Position numbers and translations under genes: made by a program
Part shown: positions 36,236 to 47,657 of the stretch, in pieces
Layout: each line of letters begins with the position of its first letter
Position numbering within the stretch: the stretch's first letter is position 1
Notes under the pieces: model-generated
Databases searched by the model: none
What the model was told of the DNA's origin: nothing
What the model saw: the letters and a program-made list of their open reading frames with translations, nothing else
Source of the DNA: Isoetes taiwanensis
Lineage: Eukaryota > Streptophyta > Lycopodiopsida > Isoetales > Isoetaceae
DNA length: 64,000 nt
Direction: 5' to 3'
NCBI GenBank assembly: GCA_021234155.1
Contig: JAJEKV010000059.1
Coordinates: 3,844,571-3,908,570 of the forward strand

Positions 36236-36830
36236 TACCCCCAATTGCTCCCATTACAAAGGTCACTGCAGCAATTAAAGGGACTTCGGAGGAGAAGTTC
36301 CATTCCAAGCCTCGGGCAACCACAATAAGCAAGAATATACCAAGACACATAGTGTTGTTCACGGCTACTGCACCATAAATCTGTCAAACCATTGAGGATT
36401 AGGAGAGGAGAGTAACACTCACATAATCTTTTGCAGAATGAATGAATTTTGACTTGAGAATACGTCATTGAAATGTTCGCCTTCTTCTTTCTGGATGCAA
36501 ACATAAGAGATGAAATTGCTTCACTAGAATTGGTAGCCAATGGTGTTCCAATGAAGGCTTTGAAGAAGGGCGAAATTTTGGTTGCAATTGAAAAGTTGGT
36601 GATAGCATCCGCTAGGGGGTAACACTCCAGCTACTGCAGCTCCATATAAAATGAACAAGGAGGCCTTTAGCATTATTTTTTGTCGATTTGGTATTCTTTT
36701 CTGCCGACTAATACCCTGTTGTCTTCTTCTTCCTCCAGCTCTTTGTCTTCCCTCATACCAGCTTCCAACTGATCCACCTTCCTTTTCCAATACTGCTTGC
36801 CACATTTGTTCTGCTCATTAGCAGTTGAAA
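36236..36830 (-). pseudogene. NCL-type Na+/Ca2+ exchanger-like pseudogene (two exon fragment)
   Basis: Minus-strand reading from 36830 gives a polar, acidic linker (DKELEEEEDNRVLVGRKEY). After a stop and frame change comes a membrane segment, KASLFILYGAAVAGVL. A second frameshift leads to LADAITNFSIATKISPFF and IGTPLATNSSEAISSLMFAS, then a basic KKK. Across an ~80-bp intron (acceptor TTTGACAG) follows IYGAVAVNNTMCLGIFLLIV and ARGLEWNFSSEVP. GTPLATNSSEAISS and the AVNNT motif are the alpha-2 ion-binding repeat of plant NCL/NCX cation exchangers, which move Ca2+ against Na+ or H+ across membranes. Only this C-terminal part exists here. No EF-hands or first alpha repeat were found, and the frame is broken at least twice. 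Confidence 0.88.
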
Positions 36831-37652
36831 CCTATAGACAGTAAGTATCGGCAAAGAGAAAAGCAATAATCTTATTGATCAGGAATGGCTAGCAATTTGG
36901 CACTTGGAGTGTGTTGATGTGATTTTCTATCAACTAACAACATGAGGCCGGAATAAATACATATGTATATTAATGGATAGGTGATGCTGGAGAGAATGGA
37001 TATATCAAGTATTAAATTGTTTCACTATAGTTATCATCATTGCTTCTTTTGTAGAAAGGGTCCTTACTTGTATATTGTCAAATGATTATCTTCTGGGCTT
37101 GTCTTTTTCTGGTTTAGGCCCTTAAAAAATGGCAGCAATGCCTAGCCCAAAGACAAGAATTTATAAGTGTGTAGAAAAGTGAACTCAAATACACCTAGAC
37201 AGACGACGGCCCTAAAGAGGCAAGGTTATTGTTTAATCTATAGTTGTCCCAATTGGACCCTTCAGGGCAAAATAAAATGGGAGAAGGTACAAGAACCACA
37301 ATGCTCTTGCCAAAATAAGACACTTTTTCCGTTTGTGCAATGTCAATAGATATCCATAGAACTTTGAAATAGATAATTTATAAAGCAAAAGATGCAGACA
37401 AAAATTGCATAAAAGCCACCAAAAATAAGAGGTGTAGGTATATCAAGGAAATCTTACTACGTGGGAGGAGAAAAACACATACATTGATTTCACCAGCTTT
37501 AGCAATATCCCTTCAACGGGAGTCACCTTCAAATTCAATTGCCCAAACAATATTGATTTTAGACATTAGTACATGATAAAAATCACTTCTTAATTCAAAA
37601 TCCGGAAAGGAGGATGCTTTAGGACATAAACAACTTATAGAATGTCATTCAG
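36831..37652. other. Intergenic, nothing recognised
   Basis: No protein family, RNA gene or repeat recognised. Confidence 0.45.
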
Positions 37653-37779
37653 TAAATAAATAAATAAATATATTGATCAAGCCATTTAGGCCCCCAGGCC
37701 TCTATGGCAAAAAGATACAAAATTTATTGTTCAAGACGCTCAATCTAGAGCACATTCTAACTCAAAATCTTTCATGAAC

Positions 37780-40700
37780 TCAAAGAGATTCATTATGTCT
37801 CTTCTTTCTTGCCAAACGGCTTAAAAGATGTGCTGGTACATCAAAAAGATCTTTTAGAGAGGTTACCTGGATATCATAGACCTCACGAATATATGCATAA
37901 GAAGCACATCTCAAGAAAGCATGCTCCTCTGTTTCAATTTCTAGCTCTAGACATGCAGGACACAACCTCTGATTACGAGGAGTACCAGCCCACCTTCCAG
38001 TCTCTATATGGAGTGTATGCGATGACAATCGTAGTTGAGAAATAAGCATCCGTCTTTTCCTATCAATATTGAATAAAAGATACTTCTGTTCTTTGTATTC
38101 CTGCAAGTCATTGACATCTGTAAGATAAAACTATTTTTTAACCTCTTTTTCTGACTCCAATATCCACATTTTGTTGACAACTATTTCAAAAACCTGTGCG
38201 TGAACTTCCATGAACTTAAGCGAGACAGGCCAGATTGCACCCAACCATCTTTTTGCCCTATGTTTGACCTCCGAATACCAACCTTTAACAGTGGATTGCT
38301 CTAAAGCCAATCTAGGGTATCGATCACCATCCATAGCAAGCACCCTATTGACATAGGTTATGGTCCTGTAAAGAGCTTCTATCTCAAGTGGAAGCATGCC
38401 TGCCTCCGCCAACAACATTTCATATGGTGTTTGGGGTTTCGCCCCAAATTCTATGAGCAAAAACCTCTTTTGGACCTTTTCAATTTCATCCCAGCTCTTT
38501 TTTGATAATCCTGCCCCCCAAATGGGACTACCATAAAGGATCACTGATTTCACTTGAACACCATATAGCAATCGTCTCAACTTCAAGTGGTCAAAATTAT
38601 TGAATTTACACTGATGAAGAATACTGTATAATTGCCCGCATGCCTCCTGAAGCTCTCTTTTGGGCCGCCACATTCCATCTATAGTTCTGTGATACTTCAA
38701 TACTATTTATACTCACTTACTTTATGTAAAGGTATTCCTCCAATAGAGAAAATTGCGGTATCATGCCTCCCGAACACCATAATTTTTGACTTATCTGTAT
38801 TTATGGATAATCGCTTTTCAGCGCGAAAAGCATCCAGAACATTTAAATGCTGCTGTAAACCGCTTGCTGTTTTGGAGATTAGTACTATGTCATCTGCAAA
38901 TAACAAAAGCTGAATAATATGCTTCCCAATTTTAACTCCAACACCACCAAGTCTGGCCAACCAGCTCTCTAGTTCATCAATAAATAATCCGAAGAGGGTA
39001 GGGGAGCATGGACATCCTTGTTTTACACCAATTGTGTTTGCAACTTTTTCTGTTCCAGCAAATGGAAAAGATAGCTCTACCAGGACCTATTTATACAAAC
39101 ATGCTACAACATATTTCAATTCATCTGGGATACTAAGGTCATTTAGTTTCAAAGCAAGCTCTTTTCTACTAACCCTGTCAAATGTTTTTGTTAAATCAAT
39201 AAAAGCCACATACCTTTTATTTCTAGAGCCTTTTGCTCCTTCTGTCATTACTCGTAAAATAGCCAGATGATCTAATGTTGAGTGATTACTTCGAAAACAT
39301 GCCTGTCCAATAGCTCTATTATCATGTTTATCAGCCCAAGAAGAAATTTTGTTCTCCAACATAGATGCAAAGAGTTTAGCAAAAACATCGCTTATCAAGA
39401 TTGTTCGATAGTTCACTTCATTCGTGCTTCCAGATTTATAGATAGGAATGGTCATATTAATACACCAATCACCTGGAAAATTGCCCTTTATAAGGCATTC
39501 ATTATATAAATTAGCTAAGAGCATATGGAGTTTATATCCTCCCCACTTAAACAATTCAATCGAAAGCCCGTTTGAATCGCTAGCTTTGCCATTGTTCATT
39601 TTCTGTAGAGCACATTCCACATCTGCCACGGAGAATATTTCTTTAGGCTCTCCTGCAAAAAGTATTTGCTCCACCTCAGGAGTACTATAGAGTTCCTTTA
39701 TCTAGTTCAAAAGATCTTCTTTTGAGATGTCACCTATTGTCTCCATTTTTTTTGTGCGGTACCAAAATCTAGGATCTATCTTTTCAATGTGCATCATATT
39801 TTTCTGATTTCTTTTGTACCAATCCCTTCTTTTATGTTTAACCAACGCCCTATATTGCTTGATCTTGACCTGATTCCCTGATTTAATACACATTTTTTTA
39901 GCCGCAAAACATTCTGCATCAAACCATTTGCTTTTCCCCCAGCTGTTTTTCATGTTTTTCTTTGTCAAACCAAAAATAGAACTCGCTGCTTGCAGTATTA
40001 GATTGGTCAATACCTCATTCTTTTGCTCTAATGTGCCTGACCAGCAAAGCCCAGAAAGCTTAGCATCAAGCAAGCATCCATAATCTCCAGCCTTCTTATA
40101 CGTCAGTCTTATTTTGGGCGGCGGTACCAATTTTGGTGACTTCTTATGCTTCAATGCAGCCAGTGTAAATCCAAGAGGAGCGTGATCTGAGTCAGGATTC
40201 TTTGCCAAAACTTTAAAATCTGAAATGATATCAATACCATGAGGGTCTCCTATCAGATAATCCACAACACTACTGCCATTGGGCTGGTGACATGTGAAAT
40301 CCCCCCGATCCCGAAACTGCGTGTAATGCCATTGTATAAAACAAAGTTAAAGGATTCACACATAGTGATCATGTGTTTGCCCATCTTATTGGATATCATA
40401 TCCACAGATTTACGAGACCAAGACTTTGTATCATCTGTTTGTTCTAGTAACCATAAAGGATTACCTTCTCCAGAAAGGAGTGTCGCTTGCTTGGTACCAG
40501 TACGACCATTAAGATCTCCGGTTATAAAGACATGCCCATGCTCCTTAAAGCGTGCAATATCAGCCGATAGGTGTATAAAAGGATCCTCTCCATTTAATCC
40601 ATCTACTGAATACACTGGTGCAGGATGTGGATCCAGAGGTGCAAAATAGACACATGCCACATAGCATTCAAATCTAGAAGAAGCAATTTTTATCCAAATA

Positions 40701-40971
40701 AACTGATTATATTTATCCTTACTTACAACTGTAACAGAAGCGTGTATGTCGTCTTTCAAATAGCATGCAATTCCACCCCAACCTCTTCTACTAACACCTT
40801 GCAAATTCCAGACTGAATCAAGTAAAGTAAAACCTGGGATATCTAAAAGCCTGTTAGACTCGTGTTCCCAGGTTTCAGTAAACAACAATATATCATAATC
40901 ATAAAATGAATTACTCAAAATTTTTGATTCATCCAAACCGTGTATGTTCCATACAAACAGCTTGAGGGCCT
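37780..40971 (-). pseudogene. LINE A ORF2: APE endonuclease, reverse transcriptase, terminal zinc region
   Basis: In order on the minus strand. Endonuclease (40971-40150): LFVWNIHG, LFTETWE, FITGDLNGRTG and SDHAP carry the conserved N, E, D/N and D-H residues. RT (39674-38700): LQKMNNGKASDSNGLSIELF, RAIGQACFRSNHSTLDHL, FIDLTKTFDRVS (motif A), IGVKQGCPCSPTLFGLFID (motif B) and LLLFADDIVL (motif C, F-A-D-D). Then a thumb/connection region with SVILYGSPIWG, and a C-terminal LRLSSHTLHIETGRW with CPACLELEIETEEHAFLRC. The protein would make and use DNA nicks for target-primed reverse transcription. Breaks: a frameshift at a G6 run (40301-40306), stops near 39,084 and 38,135, a frameshift near 38,700. 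Catalytic residues survive, so decay is moderate. Confidence 0.93.
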
Positions 40972-40978
40972 CGCTTCC

Positions 40979-41376
40979 CTATGCTCTACCACGAACGACC
41001 ACTTTATTGTTAACTATATAAGCCTTCTTCCCATCGTCTCTCAATTTCTTCACATCTTCCAGCATTAATTTTCGTTCAGCTTGTTGTTGCACAGTCAAGT
41101 CGTCATTCAACCATATTTTGTGTCCTTTTAGATTGCCTCTATGCTGTATAACTCGGATCTTGGCATCTACCAAATTTAAGCAATACCGGTCTGTTTTTCC
41201 CTTCCACCCTTTTACCAATGCGTCTACACGCAATGAATCCAGGATCTACTAAATGCATAATTTCCTGGAAGAATAGATCTGCCACTTCTTTGGTATTTTC
41301 TTCATCATGTTCTGCAAGCCCAGCCACCACTATGTTCTTTGCTCTTGCTGCACGCTCTTCTTGTTCTGAAATTCAG
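40979..41376 (-). pseudogene. LINE A ORF1 C-terminal part
   Basis: AKNIVVAGLAEHDEENTKEV followed by VDPGFIACRRIGK resembles the RRM-like core of LINE ORF1 proteins. After a frameshift, IRVIQHRGNLKGHKIWLNDD and LTVQQQAERKLMLEDVKKL match the C-terminal domain, a nucleic-acid binding and chaperone module. LINE B has the same arrangement. The N-terminal coiled coil is missing because the element is truncated at about 41,376. The stop of this frame lies a few bases before ORF2. Confidence 0.8.
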
Positions 41377-41610
41377 AAAGTAAGATGTGTTATAACCATT
41401 GTTTAACCCATTATATAACTCTTGCAGCATGAAGAAGGCAAATCTGTTTGATCATGCAATTCGAGCAACTCATGAAAACAAAGCCATGGATAGTAATGAG
41501 CATCCGGAAGAGAACAATCTTTTCCTTGAATGCTTCTGTGACAGCCTGCTACCTCTGAAATCAATGTCTTTTGCACAACGGGGAAGCCTCCAAAACCTTT
41601 GTTAAAACCG
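41377..41610 (+). other. Possible orphan exon, unidentified
   Basis: A TTGCAG acceptor at 41,424-41,429 precedes a 58-codon open stretch: KKANLFDHAIRATHENKAMD, then EHPEENNLFLECFCDSLLPL and SMSFAQRGSLQNL. It then ends at a TAA at 41,603-41,605. Codon use and composition look protein-like, but I do not recognise the family. It lies directly at the 5' truncation point of LINE A, so the LINE may have landed in this gene's intron. Confidence 0.35.
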
Positions 41611-42042
41611 TGGTGACAGCACCATTATTCCAACCACATTGCTTGAAACATTGTTCAACGATGTTAAGCTAGTAGAACTAGTATCAATTAATCTGCAGCA
41701 AACAATACGACATTATCTCTGATGCATCATGATACCACAAAGGATTTTGCAGTATTCACAGTTGGGTTCACAATCTACACAATGGACATGAGATCCATGT
41801 CTACACCCATTGACATGGTTGCAACACAATAATAATAATAATAATTGATTAAATCGAGCTTCTTAAGACCCAAAAAGGTCATGAAGCTGAAATACAACAG
41901 AGTATCTTATATTATAATGTTATTGTGTAAGTGTTGGACCCAGCCCTAATTTGGGCGGCCCAGATTTGATGAAATCAATGGAAGAGATGATGCCACGTAA
42001 GATTCTTTAAAATAACATGGTTTTTTTTTTGCTAGGGTTAGC
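41611..42042. other. Intergenic, short AAT repeat
   Basis: Contains (AAT)6-type repeat at about 41,828-41,846. No gene recognised. Confidence 0.5.
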
Positions 42043-42300
42043 GAGGGCGGCAGTAGCACTTTCGAGCTAGGGCGACAGTAGCACCTTCGAGCTGCTAGCT
42101 CCTCCTCCAGAACGCATCTTCTGGAACAATCTCTGGGTTACCTATTCTTTCGGTGGATACTGGAGTTCGCCTATGGCTATTTGTTGTTCTAGCCTTTATG
42201 CTTTGTTTGGTTGCTTTGCTCCTGGAGAGATGGATGGATAGATTATATTAGAAGATTACCTATTCTTTCGGTGGATACTGGAGTTCGGCTATGTCTTAAA
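42043..42300. repeat. Local duplications: 28-bp tandem and ~40-bp direct repeat
   Basis: GGGCGGCAGTAGCAC-TTCGAG at 42,048 repeats as GGGCGACAGTAGCACCTTCG at about 42,076. TTACCTATTCTTTCGGTGGA (42,138) through GGAGTTCG recurs at about 42,256, some 118 bp later. Confidence 0.88.
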
Positions 42301-43220
42301 CTTTCTAAAATCATTCTGTTGTTGCAAAGGAAAATCGTAAGTCCAGTAAGCAAAGCACGTTTGTCTCAACTGTGAATAGCATTGGACTTATTTTTTTGCT
42401 GCTTGGATGACAGGGTAAGCCACCATTTTAAGTGGTCATTGAAAGAAGAGATATTTTTCTCTGATCTGTAAGTAGGTGTGCGAACTTGCTATACTTTGCT
42501 GTTGATGGGTAAGCTCAGATATTGATTACTAAGATATATTGTTCCATTATGAGGTCATGCAACATTTATATGGACGTCATTAAAAATAATATTATAGTTT
42601 TGGAGCTGGAAACATGTAAGTTCATGTCTAGGCTATGTCTTTCCATTTCTGAGTTCTCCACTTTCTGAGTTTTTATGGATCAAGAAATGTGCCTGAAGGT
42701 TCAAACTCTAGCATTACTAATCCAATTACTTCCTTGAGCCTCTCCTTCTTGGAAACAGAGCAAAAGACAACAATGCTACAAATTTAGCTGAGTTGTTTCT
42801 AATATAGAGTAGTCATAAGGGCCGCTATTGCACAGTGTTAAACCTCATGTTCAAGTAGTTCTTCAGCAACCTGATGTAGCCATGAATGTGGGCGTGTTTT
42901 GCCCATTGGTTTTGCAAGCCAATGGCTTTCTAAATCTTTAGCGTGGATGATTTTCCAGTCTGTAAAATTCTACAGGCTATTGATGTGTGTAGAGAATGCT
43001 AGGGTTAACATAAATACTTGATATATTAGCAGATCATGATTTGGCCTATAATATTCTTGCATTTAAGATGTAAACAGATCTGTTTGTTTCTTCCCTTATG
43101 TATGAGTGGCTGGCTACTTAATATTCTGATTCAGCATTGTTGAAGGCAGCATTGTAGATTGTTGGGGTTATACTGTGGCGTTACAGTTTCTTAAGGTTTT
43201 ACTGTAGTCATGTAATTTGT
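42301..43220. other. Intergenic, nothing recognised
   Basis: AT-rich, no family motifs on either strand. Confidence 0.45.
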
Positions 43221-43612
43221 GGGGTTGGATGTTGCAACTTCTTCAAGGCGTGGCAGCATGTCACAGGATCTGCATCATGCACAGGGATTTGAAGCCATCT
43301 AATCTTTTGATCTCAAAGGACGGAAAGCTTAAAATTGCTGAATTCTCTCGGCATGCTTGATCTGCAAAGAGACTGAATTAGAAATATTGGAATAGGAGAA
43401 GGATCTTGGCCAACATGTTCTTAAGCTGCTTGATCAACAGGTTGAACAATGGACAAAGATGGATTGTTGGATGCAGTGTTATGTTTATTGGTATATTGGA
43501 TCTTTGGTTGTGGTTCACAAAATGCTACATTGAGGAAGAAAAGAATAGAGTAGAGGTCCATCATGAACAGAGTGTTGAACGGGAACTTGAGGAAACCATC
43601 CCCAGATTGTAA
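43221..43612 (+). pseudogene. CDK-like protein kinase fragment, copy 1
   Basis: From 43,229 the reading is [20 protein letters not shown], then [20 protein letters not shown]. The HRDLKPSN catalytic loop is intact. The following DFG metal-binding motif is altered to E-F-S, and a TGA follows five codons later (43,358-43,360). The block best resembles plant CDK/CDK-activating kinases (M-L-Q-x-L-x-G-V-A-x-C-H). The downstream frame to 43,612 has no clear kinase sequence. It covers only subdomains VIa-VII. The lack of introns and flanking sequence does not let me tell retrocopy from captured exon. Confidence 0.75.
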
Positions 43613-43722
43613 ATCTTATTAGTTGGGTACTTTCAACATGGTTCTCATATTTTATTTGTTTTGAAATATCTTCCTTCTTCGGTTGATGATGTAATTAAGA
43701 GAAGGATCTGAGGAAGAGATAA

Positions 43723-43881
43723 GGGGTTGGATGTTGCAACTTCTTCAAGGCATGGCATCATGTCACAGGGTCTGCATCCTGCACAGGGATTTGGATCAGG
43801 GAAAGCTTAAAATTGCTGAGTTTGATCAGCATGCTTGATCTGCAAAGAGAGTGAATTGGAAATATTAAAAGGAGAAGGATC
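43723..43881 (+). pseudogene. CDK-like protein kinase fragment, copy 2 (tandem duplicate)
   Basis: Repeats 43,221-43,406 (GGGGTTGGATGTTGCAACTT ... GGAGAAGGATCT) with a ~30-bp deletion that removes the K-P-S-N-L-L part. HRD is kept as H-R-D-L-D. The stop after the DFG position is shared with copy 1 (HA* versus equivalent CATGCTTGA), so the duplication followed pseudogenisation. A ~40-bp duplication (CAAGATGGCAAGCTTA) lies just after, at 43,941-44,000. Confidence 0.8.
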
Positions 43882-45221
43882 TCGATGGTGTAAATTGGGA
43901 TTGATGATATTGGGGTGGAGAGTCATGTTGAATGTTGACTTCAAGATGGCAAGCTTATCACAAATGTGAACAAGATGGCAAGCTTACTACAAATGTGAAC
44001 AATGAGCTGTATTCATAGATTGCAGAAAGGGGCAAGGCAGATAACAATAGATCTGAGATAGAAAAAATCACCATTGGCTTCCTGAGGAGTACAGGGATTA
44101 AACTTACAAAAATAGAATCCATGCTTATGGAACTATTGGCTATTGACCATCACGTACGTCACCTATGAAGTTGTTTGTGTCGCCTTTTTTATGTCATGTG
44201 CAGGTGTGTGGTGTATTTAATATTCATTACATTGGCCAAACAACTGTCAAGAGTGCAGCATTATTTGGTCTTTTCTTAGGAGCTGGAAGCTTTATCCATT
44301 GTGGACGGACGTAATAGCTCTCAGAGATGTTTTTATGGTATGTATCATGCTATTAACATCCCTTTTGCCAGATCAAAATATTATTGCATGTCCTCAGTTT
44401 CAAATTTTTGATATGCAGCCATGGCTATATGCAATAGCTATTGCATAATCACTTAATGCCTTTTAATTAAGGATGTTATGTGGTTGTATTGTTGTTCCAA
44501 GATTTTTTATAACATTGCCAATACCAAATGTCATTTTTCTCAGTAGCTAAAGCACAAATGAATCAAATAAAACATGGCTTCAAGTGTGTGAATGCTAAAG
44601 TGGATTTTTGAAGGATCTATAACGTCACAATTTTGTGAATGACACAAATAAATCAAATAAATCATGATTTCAAGTGTGCCAATGCCAAATGGATTTTTGA
44701 AAAATTTATTTATCTTAAGTGCTATTTTGCACATTATGTACACATTGGGTACATTGCTATTTTGAGTGCAATTATTGTTTTAAGCTGTCTCCTTATGTCT
44801 ATGTGGTTCTTTTGTGTATTGGCTACAAATGCAATGCAAAAATTAAACAACACAAGGGTGTCAAGTGGAGAGAGCATCTGATACACAGTAAAGATTTGAT
44901 GTAAAGATTTGCAACAAGAAAAAATCTGAAGCAAAGATTTCATACAATTATTTGAAGCAAGCATGTTACATGGTTGAGTGAAACAAGAGCAAATGTCTAA
45001 ATAGAAAGATCGACAAACATAGAAGTCCAAGTGCGATTGTTCTAAGAAAAACACAATGCAAAACTATTTTTAATCACCCCAATATTTAAAGCCTTCTCCA
45101 ATTCTTTTAAAAAAACCTAAAAAGATCCTTGAAGGACCTTAATTGCACAAGAAGGCATTAAATTTCAAACCAAGAAGAGACAGAAAGGGGAATTTGAAGC
45201 AGATCTCAAGAAAGAAATAAT
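43882..45221. other. Presumed Helitron body, no gene recognised
   Basis: Contains two related blocks (44,560-44,610 and 44,640-44,700, AATCAAATAAA-CATG-TTCAAGTGTG-AATGC). No Rep/helicase sequence. Confidence 0.45.
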
Positions 45222-45249
45222 GCCCAGCAACGCTGGGCACTTTTACTAG
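45222..45249 (+). mobile_element. Helitron 3' terminus (plus strand)
   Basis: Hairpin GCCCAGC-AAC-GCTGGGC (45222-45238), spacer ACTTTTA, CTAG (45246-45249), host T. Same architecture as 29,483-29,510: 7-bp stem, AAC loop, 7-nt spacer. One stem pair differs in a compensatory way (A-T here, G-C there). The element extends to the left and may include the duplicated kinase fragments. The 5' TC end was not located. Confidence 0.82.
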
Positions 45250-45334
45250 TCAAGTTTTATTTGCAGACTTGTAGCATAAGAGAATGATGTTTATCTACTT
45301 CTGATATGAATGCTCCAAGGCGAGTGGGATCCAT

Positions 45335-47636
45335 CTACCATAAAGAGAAAAGGTTACAATGTTCAACCACATTTCTCGTTCTTATTTGAGCATATTGTGT
45401 ACATTGAAGAAGGACATGTTCTTCATCCTCAATATGGCCGCCTTCACAGAACAAGCAAAACCCTTCTTCCCTCGGTATTCTCATCCATCTGCCTGTTTCA
45501 ATTCTCAGGTAGTGAGAGCTGAGCTTGTATCTTGCAATGACTTTCCTGGTATGAGGAGCTATTTTCAGATAATCTTGTTCCACATATAGTAGCATTGGGT
45601 TAATCTCTGCCTGATAAAATTCCATCTTTGCTCCTTTCTCTTGCCATAGTTTCTCAGTGACCTTAGTCTGAACCAGATCACGAATCCCCTCGTCTGTGCT
45701 AGGCCAATCATGTTCTTCTAGTCCCCATATTTGTAGCCACTCTTTTACTTCTCAAAACCACCCTTGGCTGCTAGAGGTTTTTAATGCCAAGTAAGGAAGT
45801 CGGCTATCCTCTAAGCTACTAATCTTGTTGACATATGAAAGTGTTAGGCACATGGCTTTAGCCTCCAAGGGGAGCATCCCCGTCTCTGCTAGAATCATCT
45901 CATATGGCACTTGTTTTTTAATCCCAAGCTCTTCCCGAAGGAAAAGTTTAAGAACTCCTTCTATTTTCTCCCACATCCTGCACGATATAAATGGTCCCCA
46001 AATTGAGCAGCCATACAACAATACAGTTTGGTCCCCAAATTGGGCAGCCATACAACAATACAGTTTGTACCAGGGTGCGAAAAAGCATTTTGTGGAGCTT
46101 CCATGCTGTCAGTCCAGCCTTATGGCACCTTACAGGGCATGTTTTCCACCATCAATGCATTTTTCAATGCAAGTCTTCCAGCTATAATTTGAGCATACTT
46201 CCAACCCTAGATATTTATAGACATGAACCAATTCAAGCTGTTCACATCATCGGCATACATCAAGAGCTGAACCAGAAAGCTTCCAAGTTGTGCCCCAGCT
46301 TGTCCCTTAGATTTAAGCCATTCTTCTAAAGAGTCAATGTAGAGCCCAAATAACGTGGGGGATAAGGGACATCCATGTTTCACACCCACTGTACTGCTGA
46401 TTTCATCTGGTAGCTTGCAAGAGATTTTAGCAATGACTTCCTGGAACACCTAACTCTTCCATCCTCTCCTCAAGGCCAGCTCTAGGGACTGAGTCAAAAG
46501 CCTTCGAAAAATCAATGAAAGCCATGTATAATGATTTTCTGGGGCGTTTAGCTCTTTCCATGAGCACTCGGAGTGACAGAATATGATCATAAGTACTGTG
46601 ATCCTTTCGGAATCCTGCTTGTGTGACAGCCCTCTTATTCGAAGAATCAGCCCACATACTAATCTTCTTCGTCTGGACAAGCTCTGGTTTCTCCAAAGCT
46701 CTTTCTGGTTGCATTCAGGATTGCCTGAGAAAAAGATTGAGCATCAATATCCCTCTTTATGTCCTCGAGCAATTCTGACAAAGCTTGCGAATAGGTTTCT
46801 CTTTTGGCATAATCCAGTTTAAATTTCGGGACAAGTTCCCTTTCAACTTTGTGTTTGTGCAATCTCATATCTAAAGCAAAAAAGATAGGCACATGGTCTG
46901 ATTCTGGTTGCTTATGCATCAGCTCAAAGTACGGGATGTGTTCTGTTGATTGTGCAAGCAGATAATCAACAGTACATTCTCCTTGCCAAGTAAAACAAGT
47001 TGGCTTGTTAGAGCCCGGATACTTTGGTGTGCCATTGAGTATTTTCAAATTACATGTGGAACCGAGTTCCAATAGAAAAGCACCCATCTGGTTCTTAATT
47101 TGGTCTGACGAGCTCCTACCAAATTGAGGTTCATAAACCTTATCCAGCCTGTGATCATCCTCAAAATTGTATTTGATGCATTGCATATTTTGTGTCCTAG
47201 CATTAAAATCTCCCACTAACATGACTTGCCCTTTGTCTTGAAATTCCTGAATCTGCAATGTAAGAGCATGATATGGATGGTTTGGGTCCATTCCTACCTT
47301 CATATTTAGCGGCGCATAGTAACAGGCCACCAAGAAGTTGGGATAGGATGTTCCAATTCTCATCAGCATGAATTGGTTGTGTATATCTTTTCTTACCACT
47401 GCAATGTTTGATGTCAATTGTTTTCGAACATACAATGCTATGCCTCCAAAACCACGACCCATGCATGAATCTTTCATGTTCCATACTGCGTCTACAAAGT
47501 CAAAACCTTTCAAATCTAGTAGAGAGCTTGATTGGTGCTGCCATGTTTCCAAGAAAATCATTATATCTGAGTTTTTCCATATATCTATTGTGGCATCTAT
47601 TTTAGCCTGTTGCAATCCATGAATATTCTAGCACAT
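45335..47636 (-). pseudogene. LINE B ORF2: endonuclease and partial RT
   Basis: Endonuclease (47,615-46,800): MIFLETWQHQSS, RGFGGIALYVRK, VMLVGDFNARTQN, CTVDYLLAQ and ESDHVP, all catalytic residues retained. The reading passes from FSQAILNATRKSF (about 46,710) straight to KKISMWADSSNKRAVTQAGF. Compared with LINE A this skips about 200 residues (the connection and RT fingers), so a deletion is present. RT palm: MAFIDFSKAFDSVPR (motif A), GVKHGCPLSPTLFGLYID (motif B), LLMYADDVN (Y-A-D-D). C-terminal: VLLYGCSIWG and LSSHYLRIETGRWMRIP with CLFCEGGHIEDEEHVLLQC. A 37-bp tandem duplication (45,993-46,066) and stops further break it. It cannot encode a working RT. Confidence 0.92.
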
Positions 47637-47657
47637 GACCTTTGGGGTCTCGTTTCC

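Larger units (their letters stand above)
37653..41376 (-). mobile_element. Non-LTR retrotransposon A (non-L1-type LINE), 5' truncated
   Basis: Runs from a partial ORF1 at 41,376 through an almost full ORF2 to a 3' UTR. It ends at 37,653-37,672 in a short (TTTA)n-type repeat instead of poly(A). A simple-repeat 3' tail, an ORF1 with a C-terminal D-L-T-x-x-Q basic region and an H-C-rich end of ORF2 recall I/Jockey-like or related clades rather than plant L1. The clade needs a tree. ATTCAG occurs just outside both ends, but is too short to claim as target duplication. Confidence 0.9.

Noticed and set aside
37653-41400. Target-site duplication ATTCAG around LINE A
   Set aside because: Six bases next to low-complexity sequence is too weak to claim.
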